DNA from: a gamma proteobacterium endosymbiont of Lamellibrachia anaximandri
Lineage (GTDB): Bacteria > Pseudomonadota > Gammaproteobacteria > Chromatiales > Chromatiaceae
Reading direction: 5' to 3'
DNA length: 64,000 bases
Assembly: GCA_016756855.1 (NCBI GenBank)
Contig: JAESPD010000016.1
Span: 1 to 64,000 of the forward strand
Shown one piece after another: positions 54,988 through 63,023 of the stretch; positions within the stretch are counted from its first letter, which is position 1, and every line of letters starts with the position of its first letter. The notes under the pieces were generated by a model. The model did no database searches. It was not told the DNA's origin and was given only the letters and a program-made list of their open reading frames with translations. Made by a program: the position numbers and the translations under genes.

Positions 54988-55995
54988 ATGATTCCTGCCA
55001 AAAAAATTGAGGTTCTCATGGATGACCTTTCGCCTTCAGATCTGAAAACGATCCTCCACTCCAAACGAGCGAATCTCTACTACCTCGAACACTGTCGTGT
55101 TTTGGTCAACGGAGGACGGGTCGAATATGTTACCGATGAGGGCAAGCGTTCCCTCTACTGGAACATTCCAATCGCTAACACCACCTCCGTGCTATTGGGG
55201 ACGGGTACTTCTATTACTCAGGCGGCCATGCGTGAACTGGCAAAAGCCGGCGTGTTGGTGGGCTTCAGCGGTGGAGGTGGAACGCCTCTGTTTAGTGGCG
55301 TAGAGCGAGACACTGACATTGTCTGGTTCTCACCCCAAAGCGAATATCGTCCCACCGAATACCTTCAGGCCTGGGTAAAATTCTGGTTTGATGACGAGCG
55401 TCGCCTTCAAGCGGCGAAGATAATTCAGCGTAGCCGCATTGATCGACTCCAAAATCACTGGCTGAAGAATCGCGCACTGGCGGACAGAGGATTTTCAATC
55501 GACCCCGCGCGTCTTGAAACACTGCTGAACGGGACGCTCAACGGTATCGAAGAGGCAACAGATGTAACGGCTCTGCTCACCGCAGAGGCCAGGTTAACCA
55601 AACAGCTCTTCAAGCTTGCTGTACAGACTGTAGGTTATGGCGACTTTGTGCGGGCAAAGAAAGGCACCGGCACCGATCCGGCCAATCGATTTCTTGATCA
55701 TGGCAACTATCTGGCTTATGGATTGGGAGCCACCGCCACCTGGGTTCTCGGATTGCCCCATGGGTTGGCGGTACTGCATGGCAAGACAAGACGGGGTGGT
55801 CTGGTATTCGATGCGGCGGATTTGATTAAAGATGCGGTGATTCTGCCCCAGGCATTCATCTCAGCCATGGCAGGTCATGAAGAGCAGGAGTTTCGCCGGG
55901 CTTGTATCGAATCCCTGACGCGCAGCGAATCCCTGGATTTCATGATCGATACGCTTAAAGCCGTGGCCATTGAGGTTGGGAGCGATTCACCATGA
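54988..55995 (+). CDS. cas1: CRISPR-associated endonuclease Cas1, type I-F
   Basis: Cas1 integrates new spacers. From ATG 54988 the product is 335 aa; the second in-frame ATG at 55018 gives 325 aa (MDDLSPSDLKTILHSKRANL), closer to the usual I-F length, so either start is possible. Family segments WNIPIANTTSVLLGTGTSITQAAMREL, SEYRPTEYLQAWVKFWFD and GLPHGLAVLHGKTRRGGLVFDAADLIKDA (metal-site His and Asp) are intact. The last bases ATGA overlap the start of cas2/3, so translation is coupled; the two act as the I-F integrase complex. Confidence 0.95.
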   Translation: MIPAKKIEVLMDDLSPSDLKTILHSKRANLYYLEHCRVLVNGGRVEYVTDEGKRSLYWNIPIANTTSVLLGTGTSITQAAMRELAKAGVLVGFSGGGGTPLFSGVERDTDIVWFSPQSEYRPTEYLQAWVKFWFDDERRLQAAKIIQRSRIDRLQNHWLKNRALADRGFSIDPARLETLLNGTLNGIEEATDVTALLTAEARLTKQLFKLAVQTVGYGDFVRAKKGTGTDPANRFLDHGNYLAYGLGATATWVLGLPHGLAVLHGKTRRGGLVFDAADLIKDAVILPQAFISAMAGHEEQEFRRACIESLTRSESLDFMIDTLKAVAIEVGSDSP

Positions 55996-58900
55996 ACGTG
56001 ATGCTCATCTCCCAGTGTAATAAAAACGCACTCAAGGAGACTCGACGCATTCTGGATCAGTTCGCTGAACGGCGCGGCGATCGGAGCTGGCAAACCGCAA
56101 TTACCCAGCAAGGGCTGGAAACCCTGCATCGCATGCTGCGCAAGACGGCGAGAAAGAACACCTCGGTTGCCTGCCTGTGGATTCGTGGCAAGGACCACAG
56201 TGAGTTGATCTGGGTTGTTGGCGACAATCGGCGCTTCAATGATCAAGGGGGGACTCCTACTAACACTACCGAGCGTGACGTACTGCGCAGAAAGGATGAG
56301 AACGACTGGCATCACGCGGAAGATATTCGACTGCTTACCTCGCTTGCTGCCCTGTTTCACGATTTAGGTAAGGCCAACCAGGCGTTTCAGGAGAAGCTTA
56401 AAGGAGGCAAGCCCTTAGCTGATGCTTACCGCCATGAGTGGGTTTCACTGCGCCTGTTCGAGGCATTTGTGGGTGCGGATGACGATGCCGCGTGGCTGAA
56501 ACGTTTGGTTGAACTGACAGAGCGTGACCAAGACCTGGTAATCCAGCCGCTGCGTGATGGTGTTGATAAAAAGCTCCCTGCGCCTTTGAAGAAACTGCCA
56601 CGACTGGCAAAAGTAGTTGGTTGGTTAATTCTTTCCCATCACCGAATGCCCATAAACCCAGACTTTGATGCTGGCATTAAAACCTCCATCTTGGAAAAAT
56701 TACCTGACAGCATTCCTGCGGCTTGGTGTGGTGCTCGAAATAAACGTGATGACGAGTCTGACGATAGATATGCCAAGGCAAAAGCCGCCTGCTGGAAGTT
56801 CACCAAAGGCATCCCCTTCAACAGCAAACACTGGCAGCAGCACGTCAGCCGTGTCGCGCTTGCCATCCTAAAACGGCCCCCAACAAGTGAGACTCAATGG
56901 CTGGATGACCCTTACGTGATGCACATGTCCCGCATGGCGCTGATGCTCGCGGACCACTTCTACTCCAGTGAACCCAATCACCCGCGTTACGGCGATGCTG
57001 GATACCCCCTGATCGCCAACACCGACCGAGATACAGGCAATCCTAAACAACGACTGGATGAACACTTGATCGGAGTTGAAGTGAATGCATCCCGCATCGT
57101 TCGTACCTTGCCACGTCTTGAACAACAAATGCCACGCATTGCCCGTCACAAGGGTTTTCGTCAACGCAGCCGCGACAAGCGATTTCACTGGCAAGACAAA
57201 GCCTTCGACCTGGCGAAGAGTCTGCAAATTCGCGCCACCAGCCAAGGATTTTTTGGTGTCAACATGGCCTCTACCGGCTGCGGAAAGACTCTCGCCAATG
57301 GCCGTATCCTCTACGCACTGGCGCATCCACAACAGGGTGCAAGATTCAATATCGCCCTGGGGTTACGCGCCCTCACGCTACAAACAGGCGATGCCTACCG
57401 AGAGCGCCTTGGACTGGGCGCTGAAGATATGGCTGTTTTGGTTGGTGGCGGCGCTATTCGGCAGTTGCATGAGCACCAACAAAAGCAGGGAAAATTGGAG
57501 CAAGCCGGCAGCGAATCCAGTGAATCACTCCTGGCCGAACAGAATTTTGTACACTTCGAAGGCAGTCTGGAAGACGGCCCCCTCAACAAATGGCTGAAAA
57601 AGACTCCCGAGGCCCAAAAGCTACTCAACGCCCCCATTCTTATCAGCACCATTGACCATCTTATCCCCGCTACTGAAGGCACCCGTGGCGGTCACCAGAT
57701 AGCCCCTATGCTGCGTCTGATGACATCGGATCTGATACTGGATGAGCCGGATGATTTTGGCCTGGAAGACCTGCCTGCCCTCACCCGCTTGTTACATTGG
57801 GCTGGGTTACTCGGCAGCAAGGTCTTACTCTCCTCCGCCACCCTGCCACCCGCCCTGATTCAGGGTCTGTTTCAGGCCTATCGTGAGGGGCGGCGCATCT
57901 ATCAAAATAATCGGGGTGAGCCAAGACAGCCGCTCAGCATCTGCTGTGCCTGGTTCGATGAATACAATGCCGAGACCAGCGATCACGCTAAGGACGACAG
58001 CTTCCAACAAGCACACCACAGCTTCGTCGGAAAAAGGCTGATAAAACTGACCGAGGCCAGACAGCGCCGTAGGGCCATCATCCAACCTCTGGCTATCGCC
58101 CAGGGACAAACCCGCGAAGTGATCTGCCAGGATCTGGCCAGATCACTGCTTGAGCAAATACCCAGACTGCACTCACACCACCATAATCAAGATCCAAAAT
58201 CCGGCAAGCAAGTCAGTTTCGGTCTGATCCGCATGGCCAACATCAATCCACTGGTGAATGTGGCTGAGTCACTCTATGCACTCGGAGCGGCAAAAAATCA
58301 ACGCATCCATCTCTGTATTTATCACTCCCAGCATCCGCTGTTGGTGCGTTCCGGCATAGAAAAACGTCTGGATCGACTGCTCAACCGCAAAGACCAGGAG
58401 GCGCTTTTTCAGGATGAAGAGGTACGTGGCTGGCTTGATCGATATGCAGAGCAGGATCAGATTTTCATTATTCTCGCCACTGCAGTCGCCGAAGTAGGAC
58501 GTGATCATGACTACGACTGGGCGATTGTTGAACCCTCATCCATGCGCTCCATCATTCAGCTTGCCGGTCGGGTTCACCGTCATCGTGATGAGATTTGTGA
58601 AACACCCAATATTCATCTGTTGGATACCAACGTCCGCCATCTTCGGGATGGCATGACAAAACCCGCCTTCTACCGCCCCGGATTCGAAGGCGAGCGATAT
58701 CTGCTTGAGCACCATCATCTAACGGATCTGCTGACAACGGTGCAACTCGCCCGTATTGATGCCAGCGCCCGCATTCGTGAGCGTGACCCGCTCACGCCCC
58801 AGCAAAACCTGGTTGATCTCGAACACGCCTGTCTGCGTGCCCTGATGCTGGATGAAAAGTTTGACAACATGCCGAGCCAGACCTCTGTGCAAGCATGGTG

Positions 58901-59267
58901 CAATACCCGCGCAAATCTCAGCGGTGAGCTGCAACGCAAACAACGTTTCCGTAAAGACCCCCAAGGCCGGCGGCGTTACGGCCTGTTACCGAATGAAGAT
59001 GACGAGATTGAATTTCGTCGTTTCGAGCGAGAGGGCGGAACCACACTGACCAATAAGCTTAAACACGACATCCAGTTGGAATCTGGCCCCCGCATCAACT
59101 TCTGGGGCGAACCCGATTATGAAGTCGCACTGGAAGTGCTGGCTGAATCGCTGGGAATGGACGCGGCGGAATGCGCCCGAAAGTTTGGAGTGGTGGATCT
59201 ACCTGAAAAAGGCTGCGATCAGGGTTGGTACTATCATCCGAGTTTGGGTTTCAGCCGGTTTAAGTAA
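55992..59267 (+). CDS. cas3: Cas2/3 fusion: adaptation subunit plus HD nuclease-helicase, type I-F
   Basis: The 1091-aa product carries a Cas2-like N-terminal domain (about 1-95, starting MNVMLISQCNKNALKETRRIL), the I-F hallmark. An HD nuclease follows with His123/Asp124 in LFHDLGKANQ and the upstream His pair DWHHAEDIR. Helicase motifs are Walker A MASTGCGKT (about 425-433), DEPD near 582 and SSATLPPAL near 612, and a C-terminal domain completes it. It joins Cas1 in spacer acquisition and is recruited by the Csy complex to degrade target DNA. All motifs appear intact. Confidence 0.96.
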   Translation: MNVMLISQCNKNALKETRRILDQFAERRGDRSWQTAITQQGLETLHRMLRKTARKNTSVACLWIRGKDHSELIWVVGDNRRFNDQGGTPTNTTERDVLRRKDENDWHHAEDIRLLTSLAALFHDLGKANQAFQEKLKGGKPLADAYRHEWVSLRLFEAFVGADDDAAWLKRLVELTERDQDLVIQPLRDGVDKKLPAPLKKLPRLAKVVGWLILSHHRMPINPDFDAGIKTSILEKLPDSIPAAWCGARNKRDDESDDRYAKAKAACWKFTKGIPFNSKHWQQHVSRVALAILKRPPTSETQWLDDPYVMHMSRMALMLADHFYSSEPNHPRYGDAGYPLIANTDRDTGNPKQRLDEHLIGVEVNASRIVRTLPRLEQQMPRIARHKGFRQRSRDKRFHWQDKAFDLAKSLQIRATSQGFFGVNMASTGCGKTLANGRILYALAHPQQGARFNIALGLRALTLQTGDAYRERLGLGAEDMAVLVGGGAIRQLHEHQQKQGKLEQAGSESSESLLAEQNFVHFEGSLEDGPLNKWLKKTPEAQKLLNAPILISTIDHLIPATEGTRGGHQIAPMLRLMTSDLILDEPDDFGLEDLPALTRLLHWAGLLGSKVLLSSATLPPALIQGLFQAYREGRRIYQNNRGEPRQPLSICCAWFDEYNAETSDHAKDDSFQQAHHSFVGKRLIKLTEARQRRRAIIQPLAIAQGQTREVICQDLARSLLEQIPRLHSHHHNQDPKSGKQVSFGLIRMANINPLVNVAESLYALGAAKNQRIHLCIYHSQHPLLVRSGIEKRLDRLLNRKDQEALFQDEEVRGWLDRYAEQDQIFIILATAVAEVGRDHDYDWAIVEPSSMRSIIQLAGRVHRHRDEICETPNIHLLDTNVRHLRDGMTKPAFYRPGFEGERYLLEHHHLTDLLTTVQLARIDASARIRERDPLTPQQNLVDLEHACLRALMLDEKFDNMPSQTSVQAWCNTRANLSGELQRKQRFRKDPQGRRRYGLLPNEDDEIEFRRFEREGGTTLTNKLKHDIQLESGPRINFWGEPDYEVALEVLAESLGMDAAECARKFGVVDLPEKGCDQGWYYHPSLGFSRFK

Positions 59268-59269
59268 GG

Positions 59270-59303
59270 AAAAGACACTAGGGCGGCGAAAGTGCCCTAG
59301 TGT
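59270..59303 (-). terminator. Terminator of the crRNA-like RNA
   Basis: ACACTAGGGC (59275-59284) pairs perfectly over 10 bp with GCCCTAGTGT (59294-59303). On the minus strand CTTTTCC follows. It starts 2 bp after the cas2/3 stop and could also define that plus-strand transcript's 3' end, though with no U run on the plus strand. Confidence 0.7.
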
Positions 59304-59394
59304 AGGACTACCTATCTAAGATAGAGCTGCCTATGCGGCAGTAAATGCTACTAATTAGCTACCTTTTCTAAACTACCTATGCGGTAGAGCGAAC
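59270..59394 (-). ncRNA. Candidate crRNA-like RNA (creA/creR-type): degenerate repeat - 18-nt spacer - degenerate repeat
   Basis: On the minus strand, repeat-like unit 1 (59394-59365) begins GTTCGCTCTACC and ends TTTAGAAA. Its last 23 nt match the array repeat at 17 of 23 positions, and its hairpin CTACC-GCATA-GGTAG shows a compensatory change. Unit 2 (59346-59319) matches 19 of 28 positions with the hairpin CTGCC-GCATA-GGCAG and a decayed 3' end. Between them lies an 18-nt spacer (59364-59347), shorter than the 32-33 nt of the array. A terminator (59303-59270) follows. An extended -10 (TGT-AATAAT, 59404-59396) sits just before unit 1. Cas6f should be able to cleave the RNA and load it into Csy. 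Confidence 0.7.
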
Positions 59395-59425
59395 CATTAT
59401 TACATAAACAGTCTAATATCTGATG

Positions 59426-59444
59426 TATTAGTAGTCTACTAATA
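59426..59444. promoter_or_regulatory. 19-bp palindrome (operator-like)
   Basis: TATTAGTAG-T-CTACTAATA is a perfect inverted repeat with a one-base centre. It overlaps the distal half of the site matched by the crRNA-like spacer and lies between the divergent candidate promoters. It may bind a dimeric repressor or activator. Confidence 0.5.
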
Positions 59445-59454
59445 AGATACCTGG
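59435..59454 (-). promoter_or_regulatory. Self-target site of the crRNA-like spacer with CC PAM
   Basis: On the minus strand, CC (59454-59453) is followed by AGGTATCTTATTAGTAGA (59452-59435). The spacer AGGTAGCTAATTAGTAGC matches 15 of 18 positions. Mismatches fall at positions 6, 9 and 18; positions 6 and 18 are the flipped-out bases in type I effectors. The seed (1-5, 7, 8) is perfect. The 5'-CC PAM is that of type I-F. The site touches the -35 box at 59455. Confidence 0.65.
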
Positions 59455-59483
59455 TTAAAATATTTTGATTATTCCCCTACAAT
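59455..59483 (+). promoter_or_regulatory. Candidate promoter for the csy operon and/or mini-toxin
   Basis: TTAAAA (59455-59460) and TACAAT (59478-59483) with 17-bp spacing; transcription would start near 59490, about 220 nt before csy1. It directly abuts the CC PAM of the self-target site. Confidence 0.5.
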
Positions 59484-59499
59484 AAATGGGATAAAAGAA

Positions 59500-59521
59500 A
59501 AGGGGCGCTGAAACGCCCCTT
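59500..59521. other. Strong hairpin in the csy leader
   Basis: AAGGGGCG (59500-59507) pairs with CGCCCCTT (59514-59521). On the minus strand it is followed by TTCTTTTAT, so it could terminate antisense transcripts; on the plus strand it would sit at the 5' end of the csy transcript. Confidence 0.55.
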
Positions 59522-59591
59522 AGTATGTGCAATATCTCGTATGCGACGAGACCCCAACCCCAGGGTTTGATGCGGTTAGGAGGATATTGAG

Positions 59592-59624
59592 GTGCGTGAC
59601 AACCTCCTTGTTAGAAGAGTCTGA
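59592..59624 (+). CDS. Candidate mini-ORF with tandem AGA codons (creT-like)
   Basis: A strong Shine-Dalgarno AGGAGG (59578-59583) is 8 bp before GTG 59592, which opens a 10-codon frame (M/V-R-D-N-L-L-V-R-R-V) ending with TGA 59622-59624. The two Arg codons at 59613-59618 are AGA-AGA, rare in this genome's genes by eye. CreT toxins in CreTA modules use tandem rare Arg codons to sequester a minor tRNA. The Shine-Dalgarno can pair with CCTCCT at 59603-59608. Existence as an expressed ORF is a hypothesis. Confidence 0.4.
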   Translation: MRDNLLVRRV

Positions 59625-59627
59625 CCT

Positions 59628-59659
59628 CATGGTCCCGAGCTATTTTGCACGGGACCATG
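59628..59659. other. Perfect 10-bp hairpin/palindrome before csy1
   Basis: CATGGTCCCG and CGGGACCATG flank a 12-nt loop. No U run follows, so it is not a standard terminator. It could protect an RNA 3' end, hinder read-through into csy1, or be an operator. Confidence 0.5.
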
Positions 59660-59710
59660 ATAACGCAGCAATCAGTTCCAATAAATCCATTAATCAAAAA
59701 GGACGTGTGT

Positions 59711-61018
59711 ATGGACGCACCAATCAATCAACCTGACGATAGCGACTGCATCCGAGCTGTCATCAACCAATTCCTGCAGGAACGCCTGAAACCAAAACTC
59801 GACAAACTCAAGGAGGGAGAAGACGAAAAGCATCAAAAACTTCTGGAAGCACATCAACCAGAAATATGGATAGCCGACGCTGCCCGGCGCGTCAGCCAGA
59901 TCCAGCAAGTCACTCACGCCATCAAATACACCCACCCGGACGCCAAGGGCACCAGTCTGAATAGCTCGGGTAATCCTGCGGCTGGTGAGCATCTCATTGG
60001 CACTCATACCCTGAATGGTTCAGCCCCCTCCGACGTAGTGGGAAATGCAGCGGCGCTCGACGTCTACAAATTCCTGCGCCTGGAGGTAAATGGCAAGACG
60101 CTGCTACGCCTTGCCGGTGATTCAGCGCCGGCCCTTGTCGATGCACTATCTGCCGACACTGAAGTGGCGCAAGGTTGGATGACTGTGTTTGCCAATATCA
60201 CTGAACCTAAAGGAGAACCCACCTCCCATAAACTGGCCAAGCAACTCTATTGGCCCTTGGGTAATAGTGAATATCACCTGCTGGCGCCGCTTTTTCCCAC
60301 CGCTTTAGTCCACGGCATTTACAGTGGCATACGCGAAGACCGCTTTTCTGAAGCCGCCAAGACCGCCCGCGAAGCCCGCCGGAACAAGCAGCCCCACGAC
60401 CACGGTTTCCGGGAATATCCAAACTTCGCCATCCAGAACTTTGGCGGCACCAAACCGCAAAACATCAGTCAGCTCAACAGTGAACGTCATGGTGAAAACT
60501 ATCTTCTGGCAGCCCTCCCACCCAGCTGGAAAAGTGAACGCATCAGCCCACCGCTGAATATGGAAAGCGTCTTTGATCGCTGGCTGAACCGCAACAAGCG
60601 CATCTACAAATTGACCACGATACTTCGAGGCTTTCTGGTCAAGGTTCAACCAGTCAACAACATCAACATCCGTGACAAACGTGCGGAACTGGTCGCATCC
60701 ATCGTCGATGAAATCGTACAGTTTGCCGCCCAGCTACGTGATTTGTCGCCAGGATGGAGCCAGCATGAAGATTGCCACCTGAACACTGATGAGTGCTATT
60801 GGCTGGATCCATATCGTGGCCTTGATGACAAGGAATTTGCCGCAGAGCGTTCCAAAAGCAACTGGCGGGAAGCCATTTATGATCGTTTGGGTAACTGGTT
60901 GAACGCCCGCCTGAATACCGACAAAACCCCCATGAGCGATGCGGAACATGCAGAGTGGCGTAGCGTATTAAAAGCCGAATTACGCATGTTGCGAGAGGAG
61001 CTGGACTACCATGAGTAA
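59711..61018 (+). CDS. csy1: Csy1 (Cas8f), large subunit of the type I-F effector
   Basis: From ATG 59711 (AAAAAGGA upstream) the product is 435 aa, normal for Csy1; an upstream extension to 59645 would overlap a hairpin and is not family-like. It has the N-terminal helical part (CIRAVINQFLQERLKPKLDKL, HQPEIWIADAARRVSQIQQVTHAIKYTHPDAKG) and family segments GNAAALDVYKFLRLEVNGKTLLRLA, NFGGTKPQNISQLNSERHGENYLLAALPP. Csy1 pairs with Csy2 at the crRNA 5' handle and recognises the GG/CC PAM. Its stop overlaps csy2 by 8 bp. Confidence 0.94.
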   Translation: MDAPINQPDDSDCIRAVINQFLQERLKPKLDKLKEGEDEKHQKLLEAHQPEIWIADAARRVSQIQQVTHAIKYTHPDAKGTSLNSSGNPAAGEHLIGTHTLNGSAPSDVVGNAAALDVYKFLRLEVNGKTLLRLAGDSAPALVDALSADTEVAQGWMTVFANITEPKGEPTSHKLAKQLYWPLGNSEYHLLAPLFPTALVHGIYSGIREDRFSEAAKTAREARRNKQPHDHGFREYPNFAIQNFGGTKPQNISQLNSERHGENYLLAALPPSWKSERISPPLNMESVFDRWLNRNKRIYKLTTILRGFLVKVQPVNNINIRDKRAELVASIVDEIVQFAAQLRDLSPGWSQHEDCHLNTDECYWLDPYRGLDDKEFAAERSKSNWREAIYDRLGNWLNARLNTDKTPMSDAEHAEWRSVLKAELRMLREELDYHE

Positions 61019-61967
61019 TACCGCTGCTCTACTGCTTGTACCCCATTTACAGGTGCAAAATACCAACGCAATTTCCGGCCCATTCACTTGGGGATTTCCG
61101 TCGCCAACCGCATTCACCGGTTTTGTTCACGCACTGGAGCGTCGACTCAGCAAAGAATTTGATCTGGAATTCGGCGGGATCGGCATTGTCTGCCATCACT
61201 TTGAACCGCAGATCTCGCAGCCAGCCAACCGGCGGCATCAGGTTTTTTGTCTGACACGAAACCCGCTCAACCGGAGCGGAGCGACCGCTGCACTGGTTGA
61301 AGAGGCTCGCGCCCACATGGAGATTAGCCTGGTGATCGAAGTACTCACCGAGCTGGATAGCGACGATCAGACTGAGCTGACAGAATGCCTGCTAACCACC
61401 ATTCATGGCATGCGTCTGGCCGGTGGCAGTATTCTTCCCCGTTATGGCAAACGCCATCAACCTGAGTGGTTTGGCTGGTGGGATGACGATGCAGACAACA
61501 TTACCGCATTTCGAAAACTCCGCAACCGCCTGTTACCCGGCTTCGCACTGATCCAACGTGAAGACCTGTTGGCGGAGCATTTACAAGAGATGCGCGTACA
61601 AAATGCCGGCAGCAATGCGCTCGATGCACTGATCGACGTGTCCCGTTTGAATATGGAGCCGAGCGGGCCTGATCCAAAAAAACCGAGTGAAACCTTGTGG
61701 AAAGCCCGTAGCAAGCCTGGCTGGCTGGTCCCCGTTCCAGTCGGTTACGCCGCGCTCTCGCCCCTCTATCTGCCCGGCGAAGTCAGCAATGCCCGTGATG
61801 AGCAGACCCATTTTCGATTTGTTGAAAGCCTCTACTCATTGGGGCAATGGATCAGTCCTCATCGACTGACAGAACTCAAGCAACTGCTTTGGCGGCACGA
61901 AGCCGATATCGAAACAGGCATCTATCGCTGCACCAATCAATACGCCAACACCCTAAACAACGCATAA
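61011..61967 (+). CDS. csy2: Csy2 (Cas5f), type I-F effector subunit
   Basis: The 318-aa RAMP-type protein begins LLLVPHLQVQNTNAISGPFTWGFPSPTAFTGFVHALERRL, the Csy2 signature, and later contains LTTIHGMRLAGGSILPRYGKRHQPEWFGWWDDD and RSKPGWLVPVPVGYAALSPLY. It caps the 5' handle of crRNA together with Csy1. Start overlaps csy1 (translational coupling); csy3 starts 12 bp downstream. Confidence 0.95.
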   Translation: MSNTAALLLVPHLQVQNTNAISGPFTWGFPSPTAFTGFVHALERRLSKEFDLEFGGIGIVCHHFEPQISQPANRRHQVFCLTRNPLNRSGATAALVEEARAHMEISLVIEVLTELDSDDQTELTECLLTTIHGMRLAGGSILPRYGKRHQPEWFGWWDDDADNITAFRKLRNRLLPGFALIQREDLLAEHLQEMRVQNAGSNALDALIDVSRLNMEPSGPDPKKPSETLWKARSKPGWLVPVPVGYAALSPLYLPGEVSNARDEQTHFRFVESLYSLGQWISPHRLTELKQLLWRHEADIETGIYRCTNQYANTLNNA

Positions 61968-61979
61968 GGAAATAGCACC

Positions 61980-63020
61980 ATGGCCAAGAATGAACTAAAA
62001 ACCGCCTCCGTACTTGCCTTCGAACGCAAACTGGACCCATCTGACGCGATGTTTTGCGCAGGCCGGTGGGATGATCAGGCCAATGCCGGCAGCTGGCCAG
62101 CCATCAAGATCAATGAGAAATCTGTACGTGGCACCATCTCAAACCGCCTGAAAACCAAGGATCAGGACCCAGCAAAACTGGATGCATCCATTCAAAACCC
62201 CAACCTGCAGACTGTTGATTTTGCCACCCTACCTAGCGATGCAGACACATTACAAGTTCGCTTTACCCTGCGAGTGCTTGGTGGCGCGGGCACACCTTCC
62301 GCCTGCAACAACGCCGACTATCAGAACAAACTGTCCGGTACACTTCAGCAGTATAAGGATGAACTCGGTTTTACCGATCTGGCACAACGGTATGCATACA
62401 ATCTCGCCAATGGCCGTTTTTTATGGCGCAATCGCATGGGTGCCGAACAGATTGAGATTGACATCCGACACCTGCAACAGGGAGAGGCCATCAACAATTG
62501 GAAGTTTGATGCCACAAGCCTCTCCTTGCGCAGCTTCGACGCACCTTCAGAAGCTGCCAATGCGTTGACCGAGCTGGCCGATGTCATCAAGCACGGGCTG
62601 GACGGCGATGAATTTGTCCTGTTGGAAATCACCGCCTATGCTCGAATGGGCGATGGCCAGGAAGTCTATCCATCACAGGAACTTATCCTCGATAAAGGCG
62701 ACAAAAAAGGTCAGAAAAGCAAAACCCTCTACCAGGTAGATAGGGTTGCCGCCATGCACAGCCAAAAAATCGGTAATGCTCTGCGCACCATCGACACCTG
62801 GTACCCCAATCCAGAGGGAGAAGAGCTAGGCCCCATCGCCGTGGAACCTTATGGTTCCGTCACCTCCCAAGGCCGCGCCTACCGCCAGCCAAAGCAGAAG
62901 ATGGATTTCTACAGCTTACTCGATCGATGGGTACTCAAAGATGAGGCTCCTGCTCCAGAACAACAACACTACGTCATGGCCAATCTTATCCGTGGCGGCG
63001 TGTTTGGCGAAAAGGACTGA
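61980..63020 (+). CDS. csy3: Csy3 (Cas7f), backbone subunit of the type I-F effector
   Basis: The 346-aa RAMP-type protein forms the six-copy helical backbone along the crRNA spacer. Family parts are [73 protein letters not shown] and [24 protein letters not shown] before ATG 61980 is a good ribosome site. Cas6f follows 3 bp after its stop. Confidence 0.95.
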   Translation: MAKNELKTASVLAFERKLDPSDAMFCAGRWDDQANAGSWPAIKINEKSVRGTISNRLKTKDQDPAKLDASIQNPNLQTVDFATLPSDADTLQVRFTLRVLGGAGTPSACNNADYQNKLSGTLQQYKDELGFTDLAQRYAYNLANGRFLWRNRMGAEQIEIDIRHLQQGEAINNWKFDATSLSLRSFDAPSEAANALTELADVIKHGLDGDEFVLLEITAYARMGDGQEVYPSQELILDKGDKKGQKSKTLYQVDRVAAMHSQKIGNALRTIDTWYPNPEGEELGPIAVEPYGSVTSQGRAYRQPKQKMDFYSLLDRWVLKDEAPAPEQQHYVMANLIRGGVFGEKD

Positions 63021-63023
63021 GTC

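Noticed and set aside
59541..59570. Nine-codon frame ATG-CGA-CGA... as the toxin candidate
   Set aside because: It has tandem CGA codons but no Shine-Dalgarno, and the ATG sits in the loop of a TCTCGT/ACGAGA hairpin. Kept only as a secondary possibility.
59527..59736. 69-codon frame starting at GTG 59527 and overlapping the start of csy1
   Set aside because: It has no ribosome site at its start, crosses the 59628-59659 hairpin and overlaps csy1 out of frame. The shorter frame at 59592 in another register has the Shine-Dalgarno.
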